Shown: piece by piece, positions 37,900 to 47,852 of the stretch
Numbering within the stretch: the stretch's first letter is position 1
Layout: each line of letters begins with the position of its first letter
Origin: Tunturiibacter gelidiferens
GTDB lineage: Bacteria; Acidobacteriota; Terriglobia; Terriglobales; Acidobacteriaceae
Length of the DNA: 64,000 bases
Assembly: GCF_014201335.1 (NCBI RefSeq)
Contig: NZ_JACHEB010000003.1
Location: 1-64,000 of the forward strand
Reading direction: 5' to 3'
Program-made: the position numbers and the translations under genes
Notes under the pieces: generated by a model
What the model saw: only the letters and a program-made list of their open reading frames with translations
The model's database searches: none
What the model was told of the DNA's origin: nothing

Positions 37900-39276
37900 T
37901 TAATGGGCCGGTCCGTCTGCGTAGACCAGGTTCTTGTCTTTCACCCAGTATTTCTCAGCGACCGGACGTACCATCAGGTTGGCCAGGAAGCCGACGATCA
38001 GCAGGCCGCACATAATGTGCAGGATGACTGGATAGGCGTCCTCTTTGTTCATGTGGTTTTCGACGTAGTGGTCGAGTATGCCGTTAACGATGAGGGGACC
38101 AATGATGCCGGCTGCCGACCACGCGGTGAGCAGGCGGCCGTGGATGGCAGAGACGTTGAAACCGCCGAAGAGGTCCTTGAGATAGGCAGGAATGGTTGCA
38201 AAGCCTCCGCCATACATCGAGATGACCAACGCAGCGATCGCGACGAAGAGGGGAATCGAGTTAATTTTGTCCTGCCGTGAGAAGGGAAGGAAGAAGTAGA
38301 GGATGGCGCCGAGTACGAAGAAAGTAAAGTAAGTGCCTTTGCGTCCTATGAAGTCAGAGAATGATGCCCAAAGAAACCGTCCGGCCATGTTGAAGATGCT
38401 CAGAATTCCTACGAAGCCTACTGCGGCCGTAGGACTGATCTGGCCCTTGAACAGGTCCTGAATCATGGGTGCTGCTTGTTCCAGGATGCCGATCCCGGCC
38501 GTAACATTGACGAATAGCATCACCCAGAGCAGCCAGAACTGAGGTGTCTTCCAAGCCTCTGTCACCGCGACGTTGTGACTTGAGATGAGTGCGGAATGCT
38601 TGACCGACGGCACCCATCCTTCGGGCTTCCAGCCGGTTGGTGGGACGCGTATGGTGAACACTCCGAACATCATGAAAATGAAATAGAGAATACCCATCGT
38701 AACCATGGTGTAGGGAATTGACGGCTGCCCGGCGGCTTTGAAGTGGGCCATGAGGTTGCTGGCCAGAGGCCCGCCTATCATCGCCCCACCACCAAACCCC
38801 ATGATGGCGAGACCTGTGGCCAGACCAGGACTGTCGGGGAACCACTTGATGAGGGTGGATACGGGTGAGATGTACCCTAGTCCAAGGCCAATCCCGCCGA
38901 TGACGCCGTAGCCAAGGTAGATCAGAGATAGTTGATGCGTGCTGGCTCCAAACGAAGCGATGATGAAGCCCGCGCCAAAGCAGATTGCGGCGTAAAACAT
39001 CGCGCGGCGGGGACCCGCCTTCTCAAGCCATGCCCCGAAGAGCGCAGCGGAGATGCCCAGAAAGGCGATCGCAATCGAGAAGATGTAGCCGACTTCCTTC
39101 AGGTTCCAGGAGGAGCCGTCAGCCGCATGCAAGGCGAGGAGTGGATTCTTGAAGACCGAAAAGGAGTAAACCTGGCCGATCGAAAGGTGAATTGCGAGTG
39201 CGGCTGGTGGTACGAGCCAGCGGCTATATCCTGCGGGGGCTATAGAGCGGTCACGATCCAGAAAAGCCAGGGCCAT
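37900..39276 (-). CDS. OFA-family MFS monocarboxylate/oxalate-formate antiporter
   Basis: 458 residues with about 12 membrane helices. SRWLVPPAALAIHLSIGQVY, then SFSVFKNPLLAL, GLGYISPVSTLIKWFPDSPG and GLAIMGFGGGAMIGGPLASN are OFA-family signatures. Members exchange oxalate for formate or import small monocarboxylates. The downstream small subunit and the divergent acetyl-CoA synthetase suggest uptake of acetate or a related acid here, which is inference. Divergent promoter region with acs at 39277-39483. Confidence 0.9.
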   Translation of the reverse strand: MALAFLDRDRSIAPAGYSRWLVPPAALAIHLSIGQVYSFSVFKNPLLALHAADGSSWNLKEVGYIFSIAIAFLGISAALFGAWLEKAGPRRAMFYAAICFGAGFIIASFGASTHQLSLIYLGYGVIGGIGLGLGYISPVSTLIKWFPDSPGLATGLAIMGFGGGAMIGGPLASNLMAHFKAAGQPSIPYTMVTMGILYFIFMMFGVFTIRVPPTGWKPEGWVPSVKHSALISSHNVAVTEAWKTPQFWLLWVMLFVNVTAGIGILEQAAPMIQDLFKGQISPTAAVGFVGILSIFNMAGRFLWASFSDFIGRKGTYFTFFVLGAILYFFLPFSRQDKINSIPLFVAIAALVISMYGGGFATIPAYLKDLFGGFNVSAIHGRLLTAWSAAGIIGPLIVNGILDHYVENHMNKEDAYPVILHIMCGLLIVGFLANLMVRPVAEKYWVKDKNLVYADGPAH

Positions 39277-39483
39277 AGAGAACCTCGGGAGTTGTTACGT
39301 CGTACATCGTCAAACCAAAAACAGTGGAAAGCCTATCGTTTCACTCAAAATCTAGATGCGGAAACCACCATACATGATTCCAAAGGCATTGGTGTCACCT
39401 AAATGTAATGCTGGGTTGCTCGGGTTGAGTTGTATAGGGTACCTTCACCTTGCTGGATGAAATTACGGAGGGCTGTGCGGGAG

Positions 39484-41439
39484 ATGTCTGAAGAGAGTAC
39501 GGATCTGGATTCAAGTCTGAGGGAGAATAGGGTATTTCCTCCGCCCGCGGAGTTCGCCGCGAAGGCTCATATCAAGAGCCTGGAGCAGTACGAGACTCTA
39601 TACAGGCAGAGTGTTGAGCATCCGGAGAAGTTCTGGGGCGAGGCCGCTCTGGAACTCGAATGGTTTCGCCCCTGGACGAAGGTGATGGATGGCGAAGCAG
39701 CGCACACAAAATGGTTTGTCGGGGGCAAGCTGAACCTCTCGCACAACTGTGTCGATCGGCACGCATTGGGAGCCCGTAAGGACAAAGTCGCCTTGCTGTG
39801 GGAAGGTGAGCCGGGCGAGGTCCGCAAGCTGACCTTCGGTGAACTGCACGAGCAGGTACAGCGTTTGGCCAATGTACTGAAGTCGTTGGGGATCAGACGT
39901 GGCGATCGGGTTGCGATTTATATGGGTATGGCGCCCGAGCTGGCGATTGCGCTGCTGGCCTGTGCAAGAATCGGCGCGGTGCATTCTGTCATATTTGGGG
40001 GCTTTGCAGCCCAGGCAATCTCCGACCGCGTCAACGACTCCAGCTGTGTCGCGGTGATCACACAGGATACAAGCTATCGCCGCGGTTCCGAGGTTCAACT
40101 GAAAGCGATCGTGGACGAGGCGCTGAAGAAGTGTTCAACGGTAAGGAATGTTGTCGTTTTTCGGCGTTCTGGCTCGCCGATTAATATGCAGTCAGGTCGG
40201 GACTTGTGGTGGCACGAGGAGATGGAAAAAGCTGCACCGGAGTGCGATGCGGAATGGATGGACGCCGAGGATCCACTGTATCTTCTCTATACCTCTGGAA
40301 CTACCGGCAAGCCTAAAGGTTTACTGCACACGACCGGGGGGTACGCTGTGCAGACCTATCTCACCAGCAAATACATCTTCGATCTCCACGATGATGATGT
40401 GTATTGGTGTACCGCTGATATCGGTTGGGTTACGGGCCACAGCTATGTAGTCTATGGTCCGCTTTTGAACGGCGCCACTGTGATGATGTACGAAGGGGCT
40501 CCCAACTGGCCGCAAAACGATCGATTTTGGAAGATCGTCGACGACCATAAGGTCACCGTGTTTTACACAGCGCCAACAGCAATCCGCGCTTTCACAAAAT
40601 GGGGGAGTGAGTGGGTCGAGAAACACTCTCTCGCCTCATTACGTTTATTGGGCACGGTAGGTGAGCCGATCAACCCTGAGTCTTGGATGTGGTACCACCG
40701 CATGATCGGCAAGGAACGGTGCCCCATCGTTGACACCTATTGGCAGACCGAGACAGGCGCCATCATGATCGCACCGATCCCCGGTGCTGTGGCAAGCAAA
40801 CCTGGCTCTGCTACGCGCCCCTTCTTTGGAATTGTCCCCGAGGTAGTTACAAAAGCGGGGAGTCCTGTTCCTGACGGTCATGGCGGACTTCTTGTCATGC
40901 GCAAGCCTTGGCCGTCGATGGCTCGAACTATCTATGGTGACCAGGCCCGCTATGAAGCGACTTATTGGAGCGAGGTTCCGGGCAGCTACTTTACTGGGGA
41001 TGGTGCACGCCGCGATGCGGACGGCTACTTCTGGCTCATGGGACGCGTCGATGATGTGATCAACGTCAGTGGCCACCGGCTCGGCACGATGGAGGTAGAG
41101 TCGGCGCTTGTCGCGCATCCTAAGGTCGCAGAGGCGGCGGCAGTCGGCAGGCCCCACGAGATGAAGGGGCAGGCGATTGCCGTGTTTGTGACGCTCGAAG
41201 GAGGTCACGAGCCCAGCGAAGAGCTGCGGCAGGAGCTGCGGCATTGGGTGGCGAAAGAGATTGGGGCGTTGGCACGGCCTGACGACCTTACCTTCACCCA
41301 GGCTTTGCCGAAGACGCGTAGCGGCAAGATAATGCGACGTCTGCTGCGCGAACTCGCCACAACTGGCGAGGTGAAGGGCGATACCACGACACTTGAAGAT
41401 TTTACGGTGATTGCCAAGCTGCGTGAGGGCGATGAGTGA
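39484..41439 (+). CDS. acs: Acetyl-CoA synthetase
   Basis: AMP-forming activation of acetate to acetyl-CoA. Adenylate-forming motifs are clear: [60 protein letters not shown] and [20 protein letters not shown]. The catalytic and acetylation-controlled Lys615 is in [14 protein letters not shown]. 651 aa is the normal length. The ATG at 39484 begins the conserved protein; codons upstream to 39430 are an extension. Divergent from an OFA-type transporter gene, consistent with a coupled uptake-and-activation module. Confidence 0.96.
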   Translation: MSEESTDLDSSLRENRVFPPPAEFAAKAHIKSLEQYETLYRQSVEHPEKFWGEAALELEWFRPWTKVMDGEAAHTKWFVGGKLNLSHNCVDRHALGARKDKVALLWEGEPGEVRKLTFGELHEQVQRLANVLKSLGIRRGDRVAIYMGMAPELAIALLACARIGAVHSVIFGGFAAQAISDRVNDSSCVAVITQDTSYRRGSEVQLKAIVDEALKKCSTVRNVVVFRRSGSPINMQSGRDLWWHEEMEKAAPECDAEWMDAEDPLYLLYTSGTTGKPKGLLHTTGGYAVQTYLTSKYIFDLHDDDVYWCTADIGWVTGHSYVVYGPLLNGATVMMYEGAPNWPQNDRFWKIVDDHKVTVFYTAPTAIRAFTKWGSEWVEKHSLASLRLLGTVGEPINPESWMWYHRMIGKERCPIVDTYWQTETGAIMIAPIPGAVASKPGSATRPFFGIVPEVVTKAGSPVPDGHGGLLVMRKPWPSMARTIYGDQARYEATYWSEVPGSYFTGDGARRDADGYFWLMGRVDDVINVSGHRLGTMEVESALVAHPKVAEAAAVGRPHEMKGQAIAVFVTLEGGHEPSEELRQELRHWVAKEIGALARPDDLTFTQALPKTRSGKIMRRLLRELATTGEVKGDTTTLEDFTVIAKLREGDE

Positions 41440-41445
41440 GGCTGT

Positions 41446-43842
41446 CTAGAGCAGGTTGGTGCTGGGCTTGGTGGGAAGCGTGAAGTAGAAGATAGTGCCC
41501 TGGTCAGGGGCGCTGGTGGCCCAGATGCGGCCGCCGTGTTGGTTGACGATGCTGCGACATATTGCAAGGCCGAGCCCAGTGCCGCCCATCGCGCGTGAGT
41601 CCGAGGCATCACCCTGTTGGAAGCGGTCGAATATGTGTTCGAGCTTATCGGCAGGAATGCCTCGGCCCTGATCGCGAACCTCGATGAGCGCTTCGTTCTC
41701 GTCGAGATTGCGCGCGGTAAGGTGGATCTCGCTGCCCTCCGGAGAGAACTTAATTGCGTTCGATATGAGGTTGTTCAGTGTCTGCAGAATGCGATCGGGA
41801 TCGGCCCAAACGTTGACGCCGTGGGCAGCAAAAAAGATGCGGATATTCGGCCGGGGGGAGCGTGTCTGTTGAACGCCCGCTGCTCTTCGCAGCAGATCTT
41901 CAGCGCTGCACATCGTCGAATGCAATTCCGTCTTGCCGCTGCTGATCCGCTCGAGATCGAGAATATCGTTTACCAGCCGCACGAGCCTGTCTGAGTTGCT
42001 AATGGCGATCTCGAGCATCTGCTGGGTCTTCTCTGGGCGATTGGTGAGCGCGCCTCCTGCAAGGAGGCCGAGTGCTCCGCGCAGCGAGGTGAGCGGGGTG
42101 CGGAGCTCGTGAGAGACAGTGGAGATGAACTCGTCTTTCATGCGGTCAAGGGCGCGCCGCTCGGTTGTATCGGTGAATGCAACGACGACACCGAGCGCCT
42201 TGAGGCCGTTGGTGTCCGGCGATTGCGAATCGATCTGTGGTCGCGCGACATACTCTACGGGGAAGCAGGTACCGTCTTTGCGCCAGAAGATCTCGTTTGA
42301 GATGCGAACGGTGGCAAAGTTGGTGAGACTCTTCCGGATGGGTGAGTCGGCAGAGGCGTACAGTGTGCCGTCTGCGCGAGTGTGGTGAATGAGCTGATGC
42401 ATATTGCGGCCCAGCATCTCCTCCTGTTTGTACCCGAGCATCTGAGCGGCAGCGGAGTTGACGACCGTGACTTTGCCGTCAAGGTCGATGCCGTAGATAC
42501 CATCGCCAACCGACTCGAGGATGGAGTCCGACTGCCGAGTAAGCGTACGAAGCCGGCCCTCCGCTCGAACCTGCTCGCTGATGTCGACGCCGAAACCAAG
42601 CACATATGGGGCACGTCCAGGCACGACGATGAGCTTATTCCGATAGGCAACGACGCGCATCTCTCCATCGCTGTGGGAAAGATGAAGAAGGCCCTGTGCT
42701 TCGCCGGTTTCGCCTATTTTTTTGAGGTAAGCAGGCATCCCAGCTTTCTTTTCCGGCACGATGAACTCTTCGAGATTGTGTCCGGTCATCTCCTCCACGC
42801 TGCGGCCCAATGTTTCTGCGCCGTGAGTGTTGATCGACAGTAGCGTGCCGCGAAGGTCGTGGGTGCAAACCATACCCAGCGAACCTTCGACCAACTGGCG
42901 GTAGCGGGCTTCACTCTCGCGCAAGGTGGCTTCGGCGGCTCGTTGCGTCGTTACATCGATACCGGTGGCAATGATGAATGCAACCTGGCCCTGTGTATCG
43001 GTTAGGGCGGTTGCTGACCATGCTATGCGGCGTATGCTGCCGTCACGGTTCAGCCATTGATTTTCGTAAGCGGCCGGGAAGTGGCCGGAGCGAAGACGTT
43101 CGAAGGTCTCGATCGCTTCGGGAATCTCCTGCCGAGGAATAAGTTTGTCCCACGCATAGCGGCCGACGAGGGTGGGGAAGTCGTACCCGGAGGCGTTTTC
43201 GCACGCGCGGTTGAAACGTACGATGCGGCCGGCTGGATCGAAGACGGCGACCAGCGCGCCCACGGTATCCAAAACGGCCGAGACAAAATTGCGCTCCACC
43301 GTAAGAGCGGACTCGACGCGTTGTCGTGAACGAGCCGCGCGATCCATCTGTCGAATGCGACCGTTGAGTTCCAGACGCGTGATTACCTGACGACTGAGAA
43401 CGCTGAGCGCAGACGACTGGGCCGGAGTGAGCGTGCGAGCATGACGGTCCAATACGAGCAACGCGCCGATGCTGACTCCGCCGGGAGTTGTCAGCGGTGC
43501 ACCGGCGTAAAACCGATAAGGACGGCCTTCGAGAAGAATGCCGTCTGGCGCATAGTCGGGGTCGTTCCGCGCGTCGGAGATCTCGTAGACCGTGTCGCCG
43601 AGAATGGTGGTCTCGCAGGGCAGGCTGCCGAGGGAGACATCGAGTGAGTCAATGCCAAATCGAGAACGCAGCCAGATGCGGTCTGAGCCTATCAGCGAGA
43701 CGGCAGCGACTGGTGTGTCGCATATCTGTGCAGCCAGACTTGTCAGGTCGTCCAGGATGGGATCGGGCGCAGAGTTGAGAACCTCGTACTGATTGAGGGC
43801 CTCGATTCGCAACGCTTCGTCTTTGACCAGGAGAGCATTCAT
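41446..43842 (-). CDS. Cytoplasmic GAF-PAS-PAS-PAS sensor histidine kinase
   Basis: 798 residues without membrane helices. Residues 15-160 are a GAF domain of the kind beginning EALNQYEVLNSAPDPILDDL. Three PAS domains follow (about 185-310, 315-430, 440-565), with PAC-type ends such as IATGIDVTTQRAAE and LGFGVDISEQVRAE. The HisKA H-box is FISTVSHELRTPLTSLRGAL (His578). The HATPase has N-box NNLISNAIKFSPEG, G1 EVRDQGRGIP and G2 GGTGLGLAICRSIV. It probably senses redox, light or a small ligand. No response regulator is adjacent. Convergent with acs. Confidence 0.93.
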   Translation of the reverse strand: MNALLVKDEALRIEALNQYEVLNSAPDPILDDLTSLAAQICDTPVAAVSLIGSDRIWLRSRFGIDSLDVSLGSLPCETTILGDTVYEISDARNDPDYAPDGILLEGRPYRFYAGAPLTTPGGVSIGALLVLDRHARTLTPAQSSALSVLSRQVITRLELNGRIRQMDRAARSRQRVESALTVERNFVSAVLDTVGALVAVFDPAGRIVRFNRACENASGYDFPTLVGRYAWDKLIPRQEIPEAIETFERLRSGHFPAAYENQWLNRDGSIRRIAWSATALTDTQGQVAFIIATGIDVTTQRAAEATLRESEARYRQLVEGSLGMVCTHDLRGTLLSINTHGAETLGRSVEEMTGHNLEEFIVPEKKAGMPAYLKKIGETGEAQGLLHLSHSDGEMRVVAYRNKLIVVPGRAPYVLGFGVDISEQVRAEGRLRTLTRQSDSILESVGDGIYGIDLDGKVTVVNSAAAQMLGYKQEEMLGRNMHQLIHHTRADGTLYASADSPIRKSLTNFATVRISNEIFWRKDGTCFPVEYVARPQIDSQSPDTNGLKALGVVVAFTDTTERRALDRMKDEFISTVSHELRTPLTSLRGALGLLAGGALTNRPEKTQQMLEIAISNSDRLVRLVNDILDLERISSGKTELHSTMCSAEDLLRRAAGVQQTRSPRPNIRIFFAAHGVNVWADPDRILQTLNNLISNAIKFSPEGSEIHLTARNLDENEALIEVRDQGRGIPADKLEHIFDRFQQGDASDSRAMGGTGLGLAICRSIVNQHGGRIWATSAPDQGTIFYFTLPTKPSTNLL

Positions 43843-43908
43843 TTCGACAGTTCAATCGTAGGTTATGTGCAAATCGTTGCGCACTCCTACTTTCGTGGCA
43901 GCAACGAT

Positions 43909-44487
43909 TTACGGCTTTGGAAGCACGCAACACTCCCCTGTCGCGGCCGGTTCATCCGCACTCGCATCCAGGGCGACCTTCCAACTGCCGTTAGGTAGTT
44001 TTTTCCAAACGGTAAAGTAGCGACCCGAGATCACCACGGGCTCTCCATTTTTGTCTTTGCTGTGGCCTTCATAGTGACCCCAGGTGAATCCCATGTCGTT
44101 CGATGGACCCATTTGAGCGCCCTGCGGAGTCCAGCTTAGCTGATAGGTTTTCGGGTCCCACTGGGCCTGTGCCGCGATAGCGGTTCTACCAAGAATCGCG
44201 GGCTTCCCGTTATTGAGAGTCACTCCGTCCTCCGCGAACCAACTGCCGAAGGCTCTGCCTCCACCTTCGGCGACTGCCTGTGAAAAACGTCCCTCCAACT
44301 CCAACAAAACCAGGGCGCCGGGTGTAAGTGTTGGCTGGGACAGAGGATTCGAGATGATTCCGGGGCTCTGGGTGAATCCGCTGTAGCCTGACGCCGCTAT
44401 CGTGTCGACTCCGGCATCGCTTTGTGCGATCAGTGGAGAGGATGCGATAGCGCACAACAAGATGCTGCTGAAAGTTACGCGATGCAT
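43909..44487 (-). CDS. Exported DUF4440/NTF2-like protein
   Basis: 192 residues. Signal peptide (FSSILLCAIASSPLIAQ) followed by a cone-fold domain (about 60-185): ALVLLELEGRFSQAVAEGGG, SWFAEDGVTLNNGKPAILG, TWGHYEGHSKDKNGEPVVIS, WKKLPNGSWKVALDASAD. This matches secreted DUF4440/ketosteroid-isomerase-like proteins of unknown ligand. The Met at 44487 starts the signal; longer frames to 44562 would bury it. A Cys-Cys pair lies near the C-terminus. Divergent from a dicarboxylate symporter gene. Confidence 0.75.
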   Translation of the reverse strand: MHRVTFSSILLCAIASSPLIAQSDAGVDTIAASGYSGFTQSPGIISNPLSQPTLTPGALVLLELEGRFSQAVAEGGGRAFGSWFAEDGVTLNNGKPAILGRTAIAAQAQWDPKTYQLSWTPQGAQMGPSNDMGFTWGHYEGHSKDKNGEPVVISGRYFTVWKKLPNGSWKVALDASADEPAATGECCVLPKP

Positions 44488-44565
44488 AGCGCATATGCTA
44501 TCAGCGCTTGAAAGTGGTCTGTAGGGCATTTGCTTTCTATTGAAGACTGATATTCTTCGCACCTG

Positions 44566-45957
44566 ATGTTAAAGACGAACTTTCAACGCATTCTGTTGCT
44601 TTCCGCGGCGATTTTACTGTCTGTCGGAATCTCCTTGGGGTTGATCTACGGAACGGGAATGCACCATGCCGGGGTCACTCTGAGGTGTGTCGCGATCATG
44701 CTCCTGGCGCTTTTTGCGCTCCAGCGCCGCTCCCTGACGCCGTGGATCTTTGTCGCGATGGTGGCGGGTGCCGAATTGGGATTCGATGCGCCGATGCTGG
44801 CAACGAGCCTTCGCGTCTTCAGCGACATCTTCCTGCGGCTCATCAAGACCATCGTGGCGCCGCTGATTCTTGCGACCCTGGTGACTGGCATTGCCGGCCA
44901 TGGCGACCTGAAGAGCGTCGGGCGCATGGGCATCAAGAGCCTCATTTATTTCGAAGTGGTCACCACGCTGGCTCTTGTTATCGGTCTCGCGGCAATCAAT
45001 CTCAGCCGCGCCGGAGTTGGCTTGACCCTTCCTGCAGCCACTTCCGGTGAGATGGTCTCCACCCCCCCGCCGACTCACTGGCAGGACTTCCTCCTGCACA
45101 TCTTTCCGGAAAACATCGCCAAGTCTGTCGCGGAGGGCCAGATCCTCCAAGTGGCCGTCTTTGCAGTCTTCTTTGGGATTGCGCTTGCGAGTCTGGACGA
45201 ACAAAAACGCGCGCCTGTGTTGCACTTGTTCGAGAGTTTCAGCGAGGTAATGTTCAAATTTACCAACGTTGTCATGTACTTTGCCCCCATTGGCGTGGGG
45301 GCGGCCATGGCCTTTACCGTAGGCCAGATGGGACTTGGAGTACTCGTCAATTTAGGCAAGCTGCTCCTCACCTTGTACGGAGCGTTAGTTGGTTTCGGCC
45401 TCCTTGTTTTACTACCCGTGGCCCTCCTATTCCGTGTTCCCGTCCGCCGGTTTCTCGCGGCTGTGGCGGAGCCTGCAACCATTGCCTTTGCGACCTCAAC
45501 CAGTGAGGCTGCTCTCCCGCGCGCTATGGAGTCGATGGAGGCTCTCGGGGTTCCGCGCCGAATTGTAGCGTTCGTCATCCCTGCCGGCTACAGCTTCAAC
45601 CTCGACGGCTCCACGCTCTATCTCGCTGTCGCCAGCATTTTCGTGGCGCAGGCGGCGAAAGTCCATCTCTCGCTTGGCCAGCAACTTCTGATGATGGTGA
45701 CTCTTATGTTGACCAGCAAAGGAGTCGCTGGCGTTCCCCGCGCAACCCTGGTCGTGCTGCTCGCGACGGCGGCAACTTTCCACCTGCCGACTGAGCCGAT
45801 CTTTGTCATCCTCGGTATCGACGCGCTCGCCGATATGGCCCGGACCACCGTCAACGTGGTTGGAAACTGCCTTGCCAGCGTCGTGGTAGCCAAATGGGAA
45901 GGAGAGTTTGGTACGGAGCCGATCTCACAGGTGGTTCTCGAAGGTATGACCGAATGA
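44566..45957 (+). CDS. Dicarboxylate/amino acid:cation symporter (DAACS family)
   Basis: 463 residues with about eight membrane helices and two re-entrant loops. Family signatures are the Ser-rich motif FATSTSEAALPRAMESMEAL, PAGYSFNLDGSTLYLAVASI (Asn-Leu-Asp-Gly) and GIDALADMARTTVNVVGNCL. It imports C4-dicarboxylates, glutamate or related substrates with Na+ or H+; which one cannot be told. The N-terminus has an extra helix pair compared with GltP. The ATG lies about 78 bases from the divergent exported-protein start. Confidence 0.92.
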   Translation: MLKTNFQRILLLSAAILLSVGISLGLIYGTGMHHAGVTLRCVAIMLLALFALQRRSLTPWIFVAMVAGAELGFDAPMLATSLRVFSDIFLRLIKTIVAPLILATLVTGIAGHGDLKSVGRMGIKSLIYFEVVTTLALVIGLAAINLSRAGVGLTLPAATSGEMVSTPPPTHWQDFLLHIFPENIAKSVAEGQILQVAVFAVFFGIALASLDEQKRAPVLHLFESFSEVMFKFTNVVMYFAPIGVGAAMAFTVGQMGLGVLVNLGKLLLTLYGALVGFGLLVLLPVALLFRVPVRRFLAAVAEPATIAFATSTSEAALPRAMESMEALGVPRRIVAFVIPAGYSFNLDGSTLYLAVASIFVAQAAKVHLSLGQQLLMMVTLMLTSKGVAGVPRATLVVLLATAATFHLPTEPIFVILGIDALADMARTTVNVVGNCLASVVVAKWEGEFGTEPISQVVLEGMTE

Positions 45958-45982
45958 CAAGATTCTGACGCTCAAAGCAAAT

Positions 45983-46004
45983 AGCAGATGCCGAAGCACC
46001 TGCT
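45983..46004. terminator. Hairpin between convergent symporter and HU genes
   Basis: AGCAGATGC-CGAA-GCACCTGCT, a 9-bp stem with one mismatch and a stable CGAA tetraloop, between two convergent stops. No T run. Confidence 0.4.
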
Positions 46005-46027
46005 ACTCACATAGGCATGTTCGGTCT

Positions 46028-46381
46028 TTACATCGCCGGTGGATGGTGTGGATCGATGTGTTCTTTATCAACCTTTTTCGCTACAGGCTTGGACTTTACC
46101 GCGCCGTTCGGGTTTACCGAATCACGCAGCTCTTTCGATGGCTTGAAGAATGGAACCCGCTTGGCCGGAACGTCGACTTTGGCACCAGTCTTCGGGTTGC
46201 GGCCCGTTCGGGCGTTGCGCTGGCGCGTCCGGAAGCTGCCGAAACCGCGAATCTCGATCTTGTCTCCGGTCTTCAGCGCCCCGATGACGGCGTCGAAGAG
46301 CGTATCGACAATAACCTCCCCATCACGGCGGGTCAGGTCTCCAAGAGCGGTCACTTTATCAACAAGGTCGGCTTTCGTCAT
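46028..46381 (-). CDS. HU/IHF-family DNA-binding protein with basic-acidic tail
   Basis: 117 residues. The HU fold (1-92) is complete: MTKADLVDKVTALGDLTRRD, KIEIRGFGSFRTRQRNARTG, RNPKTGAKVDVPAKRVPFFK. The RNPKTG loop carries the DNA-intercalating Pro. A further 25 residues (KSKPVAKKVDKEHIDPHHPP) extend beyond the usual 90-95. It bends and compacts DNA in the nucleoid. AAAGGAA precedes the ATG. Confidence 0.94.
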   Translation of the reverse strand: MTKADLVDKVTALGDLTRRDGEVIVDTLFDAVIGALKTGDKIEIRGFGSFRTRQRNARTGRNPKTGAKVDVPAKRVPFFKPSKELRDSVNPNGAVKSKPVAKKVDKEHIDPHHPPAM

Positions 46382-46558
46382 GGTGGGTTCCTTTCGTACT
46401 GGGGGGAGGGCGATAGGGGCCGTGGTGAAACAATCCGTTGTTGTTGATTGTAGACGGGATGGAGGTTAAAAGGTTGCCAAAGAAATCAAAAGTATGAAGG
46501 CTTTCATCGTTGCCCAATAAGATGCAAAATCTGTCCGTTTCGTCAGACGGTCGACAAA

Positions 46559-46587
46559 AAAGAGCCAGTTTTTCCCGAGGGCTCTTT
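46559..46587 (-). terminator. Rho-independent terminator of sppA
   Basis: On the minus strand an 8-bp stem (AAAGAGCC / GGCTCTTT) with a 13-nt loop is followed by TTTTTT, 44 bases past the sppA stop. Confidence 0.8.
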
Positions 46588-46631
46588 CGGGTTGGCATGT
46601 TTCGATCTGGTAAAGCCTGAAGGAGCGTATC

Positions 46632-47639
46632 TTACTTCCACATGAAGTAAAAACCCGGAGCTTTGTTCAACATCTGGCCAGGGTTTGGAAAGAGGTCTTC
46701 TCCGTCGTCGGCGAGCATCGCGAACAGTCCTCGCTTATTTTTTGCGGGACGCACCACGTTTGGTTCCCCGGAGATTCCCGCTTCCTTTGCCGTTTCCATG
46801 AGCGCGACCTGGTAGCCGCCGACCTTGTCAATCAAGCCCAGTGGAAGCGATTGCTGCCCGGTCCAGACCTGACCCGTCGCCAGCGGTTTGATCTTATCGT
46901 CAGTGGTGTGACGCCCAGTCGCAACGTCGTGCACAAACTGCGTATACATGTTGTCGACCAGCGACTGAAAGTAGATCTCCTCCTTGGGCGTCAGATCCCG
47001 GCTCGGGTCGCCAGCGTCCTTCAACTCTCCGGCGTGGATCACCACGTTCTTTAACTTGGCCCAGCGCAGTAGATCACCGTAGTTGGTCCATTCCATAATT
47101 ACGCCAATCGATCCGACAACAGAGGCATCGTTCGCGTAAATTCTGTCGCAGGCGCTCGCAATGTAGTAGGCCCCCGAGGCGCCGACTGACTCAATGGAGG
47201 CGACGACTTTTTTGTGACTCTGCTGCCGCACCCGCAGCACCTCGTGGTAGATTTCCTGCGAGGCGGCCGCTCCACCGCCGGGTGAATTGATATGGAGAAG
47301 AATGGCCTTCACCGAAGAGTCGTCGCCAAACTTGCGTAACTGACTGTCGATGGTCTCAGGAGACAGGATCGCACCGGAGATGTCGATTACGGCGATGCTG
47401 TCAGAACTGAGGCCGAGGCCGACCGAATTTCCGGTCATTGAACGCATGGTGAACCAAACCATGCCGGTGACAAGCAGGAAGACTGCAGCCAGAGAACCGG
47501 CGATAATGCCGATGTAAAACCATGCAGATCGGCGGCGCGGTGGCATGGAACCGTACGTTTGGGGATAAGGGTATTGCGGAGTCCGGGCGTAAGGAGGCGC
47601 TGGTGGCGGTGGCGGGGGGGGTGAAAAGTCTTCCTGCAT
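46632..47639 (-). CDS. sppA: Signal peptide peptidase SppA, 36K type
   Basis: A membrane-bound serine protease of family S49 that degrades cleaved signal peptides. The cytoplasmic N-terminus is Pro-rich (EDFSPPPPPPPAPP). One membrane helix spans about 40-64. ILLHINSPGGGAAASQEI is the oxyanion region. The nucleophile is Ser155 in SVGASGAYYIASACD and the general base is Lys207 in GELKDAGDPSRDLTPKEEIY. 335 aa with a single protease domain. Monocistronic, with its own terminator. Confidence 0.94.
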   Translation of the reverse strand: MQEDFSPPPPPPPAPPYARTPQYPYPQTYGSMPPRRRSAWFYIGIIAGSLAAVFLLVTGMVWFTMRSMTGNSVGLGLSSDSIAVIDISGAILSPETIDSQLRKFGDDSSVKAILLHINSPGGGAAASQEIYHEVLRVRQQSHKKVVASIESVGASGAYYIASACDRIYANDASVVGSIGVIMEWTNYGDLLRWAKLKNVVIHAGELKDAGDPSRDLTPKEEIYFQSLVDNMYTQFVHDVATGRHTTDDKIKPLATGQVWTGQQSLPLGLIDKVGGYQVALMETAKEAGISGEPNVVRPAKNKRGLFAMLADDGEDLFPNPGQMLNKAPGFYFMWK

Positions 47640-47852
47640 GCTGTGGAGTTTAGCAGGGACCTTTGTTCCGGTGCACAGTTTGCGACTGTTGAGGCCGCAA
47701 CCGCAACCAACGCGCAGCTCATGAGCGGATACATTTATATATCGGAAAATAGAGCCAAACCGAGCCCTTTATGCGTCAAATATTGCAGTATGATAAATCG
47801 GACGTCCTCTGTGTATCTCTCTGCAGTTGAAAAGAAAGTCTGACGATCGCTA

